A model generated the notes under the pieces. The model was not told the DNA's origin. It did no database searches and saw nothing but the letters and a program-made list of their open reading frames with translations. Shown here piece by piece: positions 7,200 through 15,384 of a DNA stretch of 45,016 bases. This DNA comes from Pseudomonadota bacterium (GTDB lineage: Bacteria > Pseudomonadota > Gammaproteobacteria > Burkholderiales > Sulfuricellaceae): NCBI GenBank assembly GCA_021801705.1, contig JAJYXP010000010.1, positions 1 through 45,016 of the forward strand, given 5' to 3'. Positions within the stretch are counted from its first letter, which is position 1. Each line of letters begins with the position of its first letter. The position numbers and the translations under genes are program-made.

Positions 7200-8585
7200 A
7201 TGTTCAGAAAAAAAACCATCGTGTCGGGCGTCCTGTTGGCGCTCGGCCTGCCGTGCGCCGCGCAGGCGGCACCGGATGCGGATCTGGCGCAAATCCGCGA
7301 AGAAATCCGGCAGATGCGGCAAACTTACGAAGCGCGCATTGCAAGCCTGGAAGCGCGCCTGAAACAGGCGGAAGAAAAGGCAGTCCTGAGTGCTGAGACG
7401 AAAGTCCTGAGTCATCCCTCCGATGCTCAGGGCTCAGCACTCAGCACTCAACACTCAGCACTTGCGAGCAACGCCTTCAATCCGGGCATTTCGCTGATCC
7501 TGTCCGGCTTGTACAGCAACCTCTCCAAGGACCCGGCGGATTACCGGATTACCGGCTTCCACCTGCCCGGAGACGTGCTGGGGGATATCCGGCCCCAGCG
7601 CGGTTTCAGCCTGGCGGAATCGGAGCTGGGCATTTATGCCAATGTGGACCCGTCGTTCTATGGCGGCATCAACTTCGCCATTCATCCCGACAACACGGTA
7701 TCCACCGAGGAGGCGTTCATCCAGACCACCACCCTGCCCCACGGCCTGACGTTGAAGGCGGGCCGCTTCTTCTCCGGCATCGGCTACCTCAACGAGCAGC
7801 ATGCGCATACCTGGGATTTTGCCGATGCGCCCCTTGCCTACCAGGCATTCCTGGGCGGACAGTTCAACAACGACGGGGTGCAGATGCGCTGGCTCGCGCC
7901 CACCGACACCTTCCTGGAGCTTGGCGCGGAAGCCGGTCGCGGCGCCAATTATCCGGGCACCGGCCGCGACAAGAACGGTGCGGGGGCGAGTGCGCTTTAC
8001 GCCCATTTGGGCGGCGATGTGGGCGCCAGCCACAGTTGGCGGGCCGGCCTTTCCCTGCTGAGCACATCGCCCCAGGATCGCCAGTGGGACGATGTGGATG
8101 CGGCGAACACGGCGGTCACCAACAGCTTCACCGGCAACAGCAAGCTGTGGATCGCGGATATGGTCTGGAAGTGGGCGCCCAACGGCAACGCCTACTACAC
8201 CAACTTCAAGCTCCAGGGCGAGTACCTGCGCCGGGTCGAGGACGGCAACCTGGTCTATGCGGCCACCACGCCGGGCGCCTATTCCGCCACCCAGTCCGGC
8301 TGGTATATGCAGGGCATCTACCAGTTTGCGCCTTACTGGCGGGCGGGAGCGCGCACCGAACGGCTCGATTCGGGCAGCGTCGACTACGGCGTCAACAACG
8401 CCAGCCTGATGCGGACGGATTACGCCCCGACCCGCAACGCCTTGATGGTGGACTACAATCCGAGCGAATTCAGCCGCATCCGCTTGCAAGTCGCCCAGGA
8501 CAAGTCCCGCCAGGGCGAGTCGGACAACCAGCTTTTGCTGCAATATCAGATGAGCCTCGGCGCTCACGGTGCACATAAATTTTAG
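7200..8585 (+). CDS. Outer-membrane porin-like protein, probably for metal uptake
   Basis: This 461-residue protein has a clear signal peptide (MFRKKTIVSGVLLALGLPCAAQA, cleaved near residue 23), then a coiled-coil stretch (DLAQIREEIRQMRQTYEARIASLEARLKQ, about 27-55), then a long beta-barrel-like region rich in alternating aromatic and glycine residues. The next two genes encode a ZnuA-like binding protein and a ZnuB-like permease, suggesting an outer-membrane channel for zinc or a similar metal. ATG 7200 was preferred to an upstream GTG at 7152 because it starts a proper signal peptide. Residues about 62-88 are translated from an in-frame palindromic repeat (7383-7465), listed separately. Confidence 0.75.
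   Translation: MFRKKTIVSGVLLALGLPCAAQAAPDADLAQIREEIRQMRQTYEARIASLEARLKQAEEKAVLSAETKVLSHPSDAQGSALSTQHSALASNAFNPGISLILSGLYSNLSKDPADYRITGFHLPGDVLGDIRPQRGFSLAESELGIYANVDPSFYGGINFAIHPDNTVSTEEAFIQTTTLPHGLTLKAGRFFSGIGYLNEQHAHTWDFADAPLAYQAFLGGQFNNDGVQMRWLAPTDTFLELGAEAGRGANYPGTGRDKNGAGASALYAHLGGDVGASHSWRAGLSLLSTSPQDRQWDDVDAANTAVTNSFTGNSKLWIADMVWKWAPNGNAYYTNFKLQGEYLRRVEDGNLVYAATTPGAYSATQSGWYMQGIYQFAPYWRAGARTERLDSGSVDYGVNNASLMRTDYAPTRNALMVDYNPSEFSRIRLQVAQDKSRQGESDNQLLLQYQMSLGAHGAHKF
7383..7465. repeat. In-frame palindromic repeat inside the outer-membrane protein gene
   Basis: CTGAGTGCTGAG at 7386-7397 is the exact reverse complement of CTCAGCACTCAG at 7433-7444, with further copies of CTCAGCACTCA beside it up to 7461. 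The segment is translated as a low-complexity VLSAETKVLSHPSDAQGSAL-type linker between the coiled coil and the barrel. It looks like an intergenic palindrome that has entered the gene without breaking the frame. Confidence 0.7.
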
Positions 8586-8588
8586 GAG
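8584..8588 (+). promoter_or_regulatory. Ribosome-binding site deciding the binding-protein start
   Basis: AGGAG begins at the end of the preceding gene and stands six bases before ATG 8595. The upstream ATG at 8589 directly abuts it and so is unlikely to be the start. Confidence 0.65.
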
Positions 8589-8594
8589 ATGAAA

Positions 8595-9503
8595 ATGCTG
8601 AATCGAATGTTGAAACTTCTCCTGGCGATGACGCTGGCCGCCTTCGCCATCCCTGCTTCCGCCGCCCTCAACATCCTCGCCTGCGAGCCAGAATGGGGGG
8701 CTCTGGCGCGGGAACTGGGCGGCGACAAGGTGAGCGTCTACGATGCCACCAACGCGTTCCAGGACCCTCACCACATCCAGGCCAAGCCCAGCCTGCTGGC
8801 GCGTGCGCGCAATGCCGACATGGTGGTGTGCACCGGCTCCCAACTGGAAATCGGATGGCTGCCGATCCTGCTCCAGCAGGCCGGCAACCCGAAAATCCAG
8901 CTTGGCCGGCCGGGCTACTTCGAGGCATCGCGCTATGTGCGCATGCTGGAGGTGCCGAGCAGCGTCGATCGTTCCCAGGGCGATGTCCACCCCGGCGGCA
9001 ACCCCCACATCCAGGCCAACCCGCACAACATCGCCCTGGCGGCCGACGCCCTGGCGAAGCGGCTGGCCGAGGCCGACCCGGCCAATAGCGCCTATTACCA
9101 GGGGCGCCACAAGGCGTTTGCCGAACGCTGGAAGGCGGCGATGCAGAACTGGGAACGCGAGGCCGCGCCGCTCAAGGGCGTGGCTATCGTCGTGCACCAC
9201 AAGGCGTTTGTTTATCTGGAGGACTGGCTGGGCTTGCGGGAGGTGGCGTCACTTGAACTCAAGCCCGGCGTCGAGCCGACCGGCGCCCACCTGGCGGAAG
9301 TGCTGGCGCAATTGCGGCGGCAGCCGGCGAAGATGGTGGTCCGAGCCGCCTACAACGATGCCCGTCCATCCGAATGGCTGGCGGCGCGGGGCAAACTCCC
9401 GGCGGTCGTGCTGCCGTTCACGGTGGGCGGCTCGGAGCGGGCAAAGGATTTGTTCGGCTTGTTCGACGATACGGTGCAGAAGCTGTTGTCGGCAGTTAGA
9501 TAA
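8595..9503 (+). CDS. Metal ABC transporter substrate-binding protein (ZnuA-like)
   Basis: A 302-residue periplasmic binding protein of the cluster A-I (ZnuA/TroA) family. It starts with a signal peptide (MLNRMLKLLLAMTLAAFAIPASA). Probable metal-ligand histidines lie in FQDPHHIQAKPSLLARARNADMVV, in GNPHIQANPHNIALAADAL and in VVHHKAFVYLEDWLGL; the LKPGVEPTGAHLAEVL block is also typical. There is no long His-rich loop of the kind seen in classical ZnuA. The preceding gene ends only nine bases upstream, so the two are co-transcribed. Zinc is the likeliest substrate; manganese or another divalent metal cannot be excluded. Confidence 0.85.
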   Translation: MLNRMLKLLLAMTLAAFAIPASAALNILACEPEWGALARELGGDKVSVYDATNAFQDPHHIQAKPSLLARARNADMVVCTGSQLEIGWLPILLQQAGNPKIQLGRPGYFEASRYVRMLEVPSSVDRSQGDVHPGGNPHIQANPHNIALAADALAKRLAEADPANSAYYQGRHKAFAERWKAAMQNWEREAAPLKGVAIVVHHKAFVYLEDWLGLREVASLELKPGVEPTGAHLAEVLAQLRRQPAKMVVRAAYNDARPSEWLAARGKLPAVVLPFTVGGSERAKDLFGLFDDTVQKLLSAVR

Positions 9504-9512
9504 ATCGTGTTC

Positions 9513-9589
9513 ACCGCGAAGGACGCGAAGGTACGCAAAGGAAAACAAGGTTTTTGGGTTACCTCGCGTACCTTCGCGTCCTTCGCGGT
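9513..9589. repeat. Inverted repeat, CCGCGAAGGACGCGAAGG, copy 3
   Basis: The 24-base arms at 9513-9536 and 9566-9589 are exact reverse complements (ACCGCGAAGGACGCGAAGG... / ...CCTTCGCGTCCTTCGCGGT) with 29 bases between. It is the most perfect member of the family here. It separates the binding-protein and permease genes and could form a strong hairpin in their joint mRNA. Confidence 0.9.
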
Positions 9590-9604
9590 AAAAAGGGATA
9601 AATC

Positions 9605-10369
9605 ATGAACTTCGACGCTCTCAGTCTTTCCATCCTTGTTCCCGCCTTTCTCGCCGGCCTGCTGGTGCTGGCGACCCATGTTCCGCTGGGGATCCAGGTA
9701 CTGTCCCGCGGCATCGTGTTCATCGACCTGGCGATTGCCCAGATCGCCACCCTCGGGGTCATCGCGGCGGACCGGTTTGGCTTCGAGCCGGAAGGCTGGG
9801 CGGCGCAGGCTGCCGCGGTGTCGGCCGCCCTGCTTGGCGCCTTGCTGTTGACCTGGACCGAAAAGCGCTGGCCGGATGTCCAGGAGGCGCTGATCGGCGT
9901 GCTGTTCGTGCTGGCCTCCAGCGGCGGCATGCTGCTGGTGGCCAACAATCCGCATGGCGGCGAACACCTCAGGGATTTGCTGGCGGGCCAGATCCTGTGG
10001 GTGGGCTACGCGCAGCTTTTGCCGGTGGCGGCCCTGACCGCCGTCATTCTCGCCCTGTGGTTCGGGCTGAAGGACAGGCTGGGGCGTTTCGGCTTCTATG
10101 CCTTGTTCGCTTTCGCCGTCACCGCCTCGGTGCAACTGGTCGGCGTCTACCTGGTATTTGCCAGCCTGATCGTTCCCGCGCTGGCTTGCCGTCACTATCC
10201 GCCGCGCATCCGGATGGCGGCGGGCTACCTGGTCGGCGCGGCAAGCTACGTCCTGGGGCTGGGGCTTTCGGTGCTGCTTGACCTGCCCTCCGGGGCGGTG
10301 GTGGTGTGGGTGTTGGCACTGGCCGGAACGGCGGCTTACAGTATTGGACCCGGCAAGCCGGCCCGATAA
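9605..10369 (+). CDS. Metal ABC transporter permease (ZnuB-like)
   Basis: A 254-residue integral membrane protein of the ABC-3 permease family that takes divalent metal from a ZnuA-type binding protein across the inner membrane. At least seven hydrophobic segments are visible, including LSILVPAFLAGLLVLATHV, AAAVSAALLGALLLTW, LIGVLFVLASSGGMLLV and LPVAALTAVILALWFGL. GIVFIDLAIAQIATLGVIAA and HLRDLLAGQILWVG match conserved family regions, and VYLVFASLIVPALACR is the late conserved block. No ATPase gene of the same family is in the window, so it must be supplied from elsewhere or the transporter is incomplete. Confidence 0.85.
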   Translation: MNFDALSLSILVPAFLAGLLVLATHVPLGIQVLSRGIVFIDLAIAQIATLGVIAADRFGFEPEGWAAQAAAVSAALLGALLLTWTEKRWPDVQEALIGVLFVLASSGGMLLVANNPHGGEHLRDLLAGQILWVGYAQLLPVAALTAVILALWFGLKDRLGRFGFYALFAFAVTASVQLVGVYLVFASLIVPALACRHYPPRIRMAAGYLVGAASYVLGLGLSVLLDLPSGAVVVWVLALAGTAAYSIGPGKPAR

Positions 10370-10393
10370 AATAAAGGTGTTGATAAGGGCTTC

Positions 10394-10413
10394 CCGCATT
10401 GATCAATGCGGGG
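10394..10413. repeat. Perfect palindrome after the permease gene
   Basis: CCCGCATTGATCAATGCGGG is a perfect 20-base palindrome, with GGGCTT before it and a matching AGCCCT after it, giving a longer stem. No T-run follows, so it could be an attenuator-like stem, a weak terminator or an operator for the downstream STAS gene. Confidence 0.55.
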
Positions 10414-10458
10414 ACCAGCCCTATAATCAAAACATAATTTTATTCGGGTAAGCGCACG

Positions 10459-11658
10459 GTGGTTTTTTCTTTTTTCCATAAAACCAGGGACGAGGCAGCC
10501 AAGCCTGGTCTTCGTGTTCCGGTTGCCGAACCTCGACCGCAGTCAGGCAAGCCCCTACCCCAGATCCCGCAGCCCGCGCCTTCCGGGAACGTTGTCGCGA
10601 TCTCCCCGTCGGCTACGTGCTACAAGCCGGACACCCTGGGCACGGCGGAAATGTATTCGGCGGTGGAGGAGGCGGCGATTCTTTATGCCAGCAATTATCC
10701 CGACCAGGCCGCCGCCCTGCTGCAGGACTACATCAAGAGCCGCCCCGAAAGAACAGAGCTCCAGCCCTGGCTGATGCTGTTCGATATTTATCAGTTGCAG
10801 GATGCCAGGCGCGAATTCGATGAGTTGTCGATGGAGTTCGTTGTCAAATTCGAACGCAGCGCGCCAAGCTGGAGCGATGCCAAGGTGCCGGGGGTTGATG
10901 CCGGAAATCAAAAAACAGAGCCGGCGGCGGAAGCTTATGTCGCTTTCACCGGCGTATTGCGGGGAGACCAGGAGTCCTTGTTCCAAAACCTGGTGCAGAC
11001 CGCGCAAAAGAGCGCCGGCCTGCGCGTGGACTTCTCCCGGCTGGATGGCGTGGAGGCCTCGGGCAGCCGACGTCTGGTGGAAACGATGCAGGGCCTGATC
11101 AAGAACGGGAAGAAAATCACCCCGATCGACATTCCGCACTTGACCGCTCTGCTCACGGAAATGATCGGCCAGGGCGGCGAAGACGAACAGGCCCATTGGC
11201 TGTTGTTGCTCAATCTTTACCAATGCGAGGGGATGCAGGCTGAATTCGAGGATTTGGCGGTGGAATATGCCATCAACTTTGAAGTGTCCCCCCCTTCCTG
11301 GGAACCGTGCAGGCAGCTTGCCATCGCCTCGTCGCCATCCCCTGCTCCAACTGCCGAGGTATTGTTGTGTGGGGAAGAAAATACGTTCTTCCTCAGCGGC
11401 GTCATTTCCACCGCCAGTGCTTCGCGGTTGCAGGAACTGAGCAACTTTGCCGCCTCCCGTGGCGAGATTTTCCTCGACATGAGCAAGGTGTCCCGCGTGG
11501 ATTTTGGCAGTATCGGCGAATTTTCCGGCGTGCTGGCAGGCCTGCACGGCAGCGGCAAGAAGGTGCTGCTGCGCAACGTCAACGAAATGATCCGCGCCTT
11601 GCTCAACGTCATGGATGTTGACCGGCACGTCACCATCCTGAGAAGAAAAATCGGCTGA
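10459..11658 (+). CDS. Duplicated helical/STAS-domain protein
   Basis: This 399-residue soluble protein starts at a GTG. It has a proline-rich N-terminus (about 1-50), a helical module (about 65-135), a STAS-like module (about 155-240), a second helical module (about 230-285) and a second STAS module (about 300-395). The helical modules are clearly related: both have a WL.LL..YQ core and end in EF..L..E....FE...PSW. The segment FLDMSKVSRVDFGSIGEFSGVLAGLHGSGKKVLLRNV is a typical STAS core. STAS domains act as anti-sigma antagonists, transporter parts or MlaB-like adaptors; the helical part is reminiscent of FimV C-terminal/TPR-like modules. Function is unknown. Confidence 0.75.
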   Translation: MVFSFFHKTRDEAAKPGLRVPVAEPRPQSGKPLPQIPQPAPSGNVVAISPSATCYKPDTLGTAEMYSAVEEAAILYASNYPDQAAALLQDYIKSRPERTELQPWLMLFDIYQLQDARREFDELSMEFVVKFERSAPSWSDAKVPGVDAGNQKTEPAAEAYVAFTGVLRGDQESLFQNLVQTAQKSAGLRVDFSRLDGVEASGSRRLVETMQGLIKNGKKITPIDIPHLTALLTEMIGQGGEDEQAHWLLLLNLYQCEGMQAEFEDLAVEYAINFEVSPPSWEPCRQLAIASSPSPAPTAEVLLCGEENTFFLSGVISTASASRLQELSNFAASRGEIFLDMSKVSRVDFGSIGEFSGVLAGLHGSGKKVLLRNVNEMIRALLNVMDVDRHVTILRRKIG

Positions 11659-11682
11659 TCTCCGCCTGACCGTTATCCGTCA

Positions 11683-12186
11683 TTATCTTTCGGAACTGCC
11701 TGGCTCATTGGCCGGTAGCGCCTCGGCGTGCATCATCTTTTCGCGCTGGAACACCAGCACCGAGGCGATGCGCAGGCCCCCAAGCACGAACAGCAGCGCG
11801 CTCAGGGCATAAATTTCCGCGACGGCGATCTTGTGCTCGAACAGTTTGATCATGATTTCCCGCAGCACGAAGACGATACCGGCGTCCACGATGAACGTCA
11901 TGCGCAGGCGGTGGGCGCTGAAATAGTCCACCAGGGAGCGGGACAGCTCGATCAGGATGAACAGGGTCAGCACCTCGGAAATGATGCGCATGTACTGGCG
12001 GGTGATATCGTCGTTGATCAGCAGGTTGCCGAGATTGAGAAACAGCCGCGCCACCCCCACCACGATGCCGATGGCGATGAAGACCAGCATGAGCCCGAAC
12101 ACCATGCTGATCACGCGGTCGAACAGGGCAATCATGTTCAGCCCGGTCTTGGCGCGGAGCGGCTTGGGGAATTGATTTGTTTGCAT
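11683..12186 (-). CDS. PsiE-family membrane protein
   Basis: A 167-residue inner-membrane protein matching the phosphate-starvation-inducible PsiE family. Four hydrophobic segments are visible: VISMVFGLMLVFIAIGIVVGVARLFL, ISEVLTLFILIELSRSLVDYF, MTFIVDAGIVFVLREIMIKLF and IYALSALLFVLGGLRIASVLVF. The HRLRMTFIVDAGIVFVLREIMIKLFE block is the family hallmark. No molecular function is established. It is divergent from hslV, with a 57-base gap that must serve both promoters. Induction by phosphate starvation is known for the E. coli protein and not demonstrated here. Confidence 0.8.
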   Translation of the reverse strand: MQTNQFPKPLRAKTGLNMIALFDRVISMVFGLMLVFIAIGIVVGVARLFLNLGNLLINDDITRQYMRIISEVLTLFILIELSRSLVDYFSAHRLRMTFIVDAGIVFVLREIMIKLFEHKIAVAEIYALSALLFVLGGLRIASVLVFQREKMMHAEALPANEPGSSER

Positions 12187-12216
12187 GCCTTATAGTGTGG
12201 CGCAAACAGGTGACAG

Positions 12217-12222
12217 TATAAT
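12217..12222 (+). promoter_or_regulatory. Possible -10 box of the hslVU promoter
   Basis: TATAAT lies 22 bases before the hslV start in the short gap to psiE, followed by a GAAGGAG ribosome-binding site at about 12232-12238. A convincing -35 is not seen; the hexamer at 17-base spacing is AGTGTG. HslVU is heat-shock controlled in many bacteria, but no clear sigma-32 box was recognised. Confidence 0.3.
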
Positions 12223-12243
12223 GACGGTATTGAAGGAGAGCAT

Positions 12244-12780
12244 ATGGAGCAATATCACGGCACCACCATTCTTTCGGTGCGGCGCGGCAGCCGGGTCGCA
12301 TTGGGCGGCGACGGCCAGGTGACCCTGGGCAACATCGTTGTCAAGGCCACCGCGCGCAAGGTGCGCCGCATCCATCACGACAGGATACTGGCCGGTTTTG
12401 CCGGCGGCACGGCGGATGCCTTCACCCTGTTCGAGCGCTTCGAGGCCAAGCTGGAAAAGCATCAGGGCCATCTGCTGCGCTCCGCGGTGGAGCTGGCCAA
12501 GGATTGGCGCACCGACCGCATTCTGCGCCGGCTGGAAGCGATGCTGGCGGTGGCCGATCACGAATCCTCGCTGATCATTACCGGCAACGGCGATGTGCTG
12601 GAGCCTGAACTGGGGCTGGTCGCCATCGGCAGCGGCGGCCCCTATGCCCAGAGCGCGGCCCGCGCCCTGCTCGACCACACCGACCTGCCGCCGGAGGAGG
12701 TCGTGAAGAAAGCGCTGACCATCGCTGCCGACCTGTGCATTTACACCAACCAGAATCATGTGATTGAAGTTCTCGAGTGA
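12244..12780 (+). CDS. hslV: ATP-dependent protease subunit HslV
   Basis: The 178-residue peptidase subunit of the HslVU (ClpQY) two-component protease, which degrades misfolded and regulatory proteins in the cytoplasm. The catalytic N-terminal threonine is exposed by processing of MEQYHG, giving [22 protein letters not shown], the [18 protein letters not shown] block and [14 protein letters not shown] are all conserved. Length is normal. A strong GAAGGAG ribosome-binding site precedes it. hslU follows after an 83-base gap that holds a palindromic repeat. Confidence 0.97.
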   Translation: MEQYHGTTILSVRRGSRVALGGDGQVTLGNIVVKATARKVRRIHHDRILAGFAGGTADAFTLFERFEAKLEKHQGHLLRSAVELAKDWRTDRILRRLEAMLAVADHESSLIITGNGDVLEPELGLVAIGSGGPYAQSAARALLDHTDLPPEEVVKKALTIAADLCIYTNQNHVIEVLE

Positions 12781-12784
12781 GGGG

Positions 12785-12844
12785 TAATGAGTAATGGGTG
12801 ATGGGCGCCCCCCCACACCCATTGCTCATCACTCATCACTCATT
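12785..12844. repeat. Imperfect palindrome between hslV and hslU
   Basis: TAATGAGTAATGGGTGATGG on the left faces CCCATTGCTCATCACTCATC on the right, an imperfect inverted repeat with a C-run in the loop. It fills nearly the whole gap between two genes that are usually tightly spaced, ending 20 bases before the hslU start. It resembles in style the CTGAGTGCTGAG repeat inside the gene at 7200. Confidence 0.65.
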
Positions 12845-12863
12845 GCCGCGAGCGTAGCTAACC

Positions 12864-14207
12864 ATGACCCAAATGACCCCCCAGGAAATCGTCCACGAAC
12901 TCGACAAATACATCGTCGGCCAGCACGCCGCCAAGCGCGCTGTCGCCATCGCCCTGAGAAACCGCTGGCGGCGGCAGCAGGTGGCGGAACCGCTGCGCCA
13001 GGAAATCACCCCGAAAAACATCCTCATGATCGGCCCCACCGGCGTCGGCAAGACCGAAATCGCACGGCGCCTGGCCAGGCTCGCCAACGCGCCCTTCATC
13101 AAGGTGGAGGCGACCAAGTTCACCGAGGTGGGCTATGTCGGGCGCGATGTGGATTCCATCATCCGCGACCTGGCGGAAATGTCCGTCAAGCAGACGCGCG
13201 AGCAGGAAACCAGCAAGGTGCGCCACCGCGCCGAAGATCACGCGGAAGAGCGCATACTCGACATCTTGTTGCCGCCCGCACGGGAAATGGTTCATTTGCA
13301 CGACAGGGATGAAGAGGCCGCACACCAGGAAAACGCCACGCGGCAAACATTCCGCAAAAAGTTGCGCGAGGGCAAGCTCGACGACAAGGAAATCGAGATC
13401 GAGGTCGCCGCGCCGCAGGCGCACATGGAAATCCTCGCGCCGCCCGGCATGGAGGAGATGACCTCCCAGATCCAGGGCCTGTTCCAGAATATCGGCGGCG
13501 GACGGAGCAAACTGCGCAAACTGAAAATCAGCGAGGCGATGAAGCTCCTCACCGAAGAAGAAGCGATGAAGCTGGTCAACGACGAGGAGCTTAAAATCCG
13601 CGCGGTCCAGAACGTGGAGCAGAACGGCATCGTTTTTCTGGATGAAATCGACAAGATCACCAGCCGTTCGGAAGCCTCCGGCGCCGACGTCTCGCGCCAG
13701 GGCGTGCAGCGCGACCTGCTGCCGCTGGTGGAAGGCACCACCGTCACCACCAAGTACGGCATGATCAAGACCGACCACATCCTGTTCATCGCCAGCGGCG
13801 CCTTCCACCTCGCCAAGCCCTCCGACCTCATCCCCGAACTGCAAGGGCGGCTGCCCATCCGGGTCGAACTGGATTCCCTCGGCGTCGCCGATTTCGAGCA
13901 GATACTCACCAACACCGACGCCTGCCTGACCCGGCAGTACGAGGCATTGCTCGGGACCGAGGGCGTAAAGCTCGACTTCCAGCCCGGCGCCATCAGGCGC
14001 CTGGCCGAAATCGCCTTCGAGGTCAACGAAAGAACCGAAAACATCGGCGCGCGCCGCCTCTACACCGTGATGGAAAAGCTGCTCGAAGAAATCTCCTTCG
14101 AAGCCGGGCGCAAGGCCGAAGAAAGCATAGTCATCGACGCCGCCTACGTCGACGGCAAGCTGAAAGAACTGGCGAAGAGCGAGGATCTGGCGAGGTACGT
14201 GCTGTAA
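12864..14207 (+). CDS. hslU: HslU ATPase subunit of the HslVU protease
   Basis: The 447-residue AAA+ unfoldase that recognises and threads substrates into Hsl[38 protein letters not shown] is the standard N-terminus. Walker A is GPTGVGKTE at residues 57-65; the GYVGRD pore loop follows near 90; the intermediate domain (about 110-240) is moderately charged; Walker B is [11 protein letters not shown] at about 255-265. The sensor and arginine regions include [14 protein letters not shown] and [21 protein letters not shown]. The C-terminus ends in EDLARYVL, the tail that docks on HslV in the family. Length is close to the E. coli protein. Confidence 0.97.
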   Translation: MTQMTPQEIVHELDKYIVGQHAAKRAVAIALRNRWRRQQVAEPLRQEITPKNILMIGPTGVGKTEIARRLARLANAPFIKVEATKFTEVGYVGRDVDSIIRDLAEMSVKQTREQETSKVRHRAEDHAEERILDILLPPAREMVHLHDRDEEAAHQENATRQTFRKKLREGKLDDKEIEIEVAAPQAHMEILAPPGMEEMTSQIQGLFQNIGGGRSKLRKLKISEAMKLLTEEEAMKLVNDEELKIRAVQNVEQNGIVFLDEIDKITSRSEASGADVSRQGVQRDLLPLVEGTTVTTKYGMIKTDHILFIASGAFHLAKPSDLIPELQGRLPIRVELDSLGVADFEQILTNTDACLTRQYEALLGTEGVKLDFQPGAIRRLAEIAFEVNERTENIGARRLYTVMEKLLEEISFEAGRKAEESIVIDAAYVDGKLKELAKSEDLARYVL

Positions 14208-14303
14208 GCCGCTTCCAGCGGTCGAAACGGTGCGGCGGCCGGATTTGTCCTGACATGGCCGATTGTTTAAAATAACCCGGATTTCACCAAATTTCGGTAC
14301 ATC

Positions 14304-14894
14304 ATGCCTAATTCACGCCCGAGCACCGTTCTTGCTGCCATCTTCTTCCTGGCGATTTCCTTTGACCATGGACTGCTTTCCCTTGCCCGGGCAGCGGAGC
14401 CGCCTTCCAAAGCGGCAAGCAGTACCGGCACGCGCCCGGCCGAAGCGCTGCCGGAACAAAACATATTTTACGACACCACGAACCCGGACTATGCCAGGCT
14501 GCAAAAGGCCAATGAGTCGCTCGCCGGCCTCCCCCTCGACAAGAGAGGTCTGGTCGACTGGATGAAAGCGCTGGGCAGCGGCGCCATAACCCCGCGCGCC
14601 GACCTGACGGGCACCAAGAAAATGGAAATATTGAATCTGGATGTCGTCATGAAACACACCAAGGAAATGCCCTACGTGACATTTCCGCATGCCGCCCATA
14701 CGCAATGGCTCTCCTGCGCCAACTGCCACGACAAAATCTTCATCCCCAAGGCGGGAGCCAACACCATGGACATGTCCACGATATTCCGCGGCCAGCAATG
14801 CGGGGTTTGCCATGACCGGGTGGCCTTCGAAACCTTCTTCTCCTGCGAACGCTGCCACAACGTTCCGCACGGCGAGATCAAAGCTTGGTGGTGA
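14304..14894 (+). CDS. Periplasmic triheme c-type cytochrome (c7-like)
   Basis: This 196-residue exported protein carries three CXXCH haem-attachment motifs: CANCH at 138-142, CGVCH at 166-170 and CERCH at 181-185. Extra histidines suited as distal ligands lie in FPHAAHTQW, KHTKEM and NVPHGEIKAW. An N-terminal signal region (STVLAAIFFLAISFDHGLLSLARAAE) supports periplasmic location. The haem domain resembles the cytochrome c7/triheme families of betaproteobacteria that serve as periplasmic electron carriers. The partner is unknown, as no redox genes adjoin it. It stands between hslU and the repeat island, with its own short upstream region. Confidence 0.8.
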   Translation: MPNSRPSTVLAAIFFLAISFDHGLLSLARAAEPPSKAASSTGTRPAEALPEQNIFYDTTNPDYARLQKANESLAGLPLDKRGLVDWMKALGSGAITPRADLTGTKKMEILNLDVVMKHTKEMPYVTFPHAAHTQWLSCANCHDKIFIPKAGANTMDMSTIFRGQQCGVCHDRVAFETFFSCERCHNVPHGEIKAWW

Positions 14895-14979
14895 GGGCAC
14901 GCGCAAGGATATTGGGCCGTGACCGTGCAAGCGAACTGGCGCGTCACATTCCGCTTCGGATTTGTTGCGCTTCGCGCGA

Positions 14980-15200
14980 ATGTTTGATTGCCGGGGGCAG
15001 CCCGGCGGCTGGTTCCTTCTTTTGCTTCGCCAAAAGAAGGTAACCGAAGAAAAGGCGACCCCGTTCCACCGCCCTTCGCTTTGCTACGGGTTCCCTGCGT
15101 TGCTCGCCAAGCCGGGCGGCTGCGGAACTCGGCCCTTTGGGCCTCAGACAGTCCTCGCCGACTGCCCCCGGCTTGTCTGCGCTACTCGGCGGCAGAAAAG
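14980..15200. repeat. Left arm of large inverted repeat
   Basis: This arm runs from GTTTGATTGCCGGGGGCAGC through CTTCTTTTGCTTCGCCAAAA to CCTCAGACAGTCCTCGCCGA and pairs, imperfectly, with the reverse complement of 15480-15715. The shared TCGGCGAGGACTGTCTGAG core appears in opposite orientation in the two arms. The arm also carries smaller hairpins such as CCTTCTTTTG-CTTCGC-CAAAAGAAGG. Confidence 0.75.
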
Positions 15201-15232
15201 GGGATGCTGAAACCGAGCAACCCATCCCCATC

Positions 15233-15377
15233 CTAGTAGTCAGTCATATTGAAACTGGTGGACAATCTCGTCATTCCGGCGAAAGCCGGAATCCAGAAAA
15301 ATCAACAACCTGGACACCGGCTTTCGCCGGTGTGACGGTTCAACTCATCCATGCTTTTCACCGTGACTGACTACTAG
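15233..15377. mobile_element. MITE-like element, CTAGTAGTCAGTCA terminal repeats, copy 1
   Basis: The element begins CTAGTAGTCAGTCA (15233-15246) and ends with the exact reverse complement TGACTGACTACTAG (15364-15377). It is 145 bases and codes for nothing. Its core holds GTCATTCCGGCGAAAGCCGG (about 15270-15289) and a CCGGCTTTCGCCGG segment, part of a different dispersed palindrome family. A second element with identical ends but another core lies at 27358-27480. No transposase gene is nearby, so any movement would need one in trans. Confidence 0.75.
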
Positions 15378-15384
15378 CCTTCCC

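Noticed and set aside
7455-9200. 581-codon open frame opposite the outer-membrane and binding-protein genes
   Set aside because: It spans two real genes in antisense and has no recognisable domain; high GC leaves few stops.
14211-14223. CCGCTTCCAGCGG as hslU terminator
   Set aside because: The stem is only four base pairs and no T-run follows.
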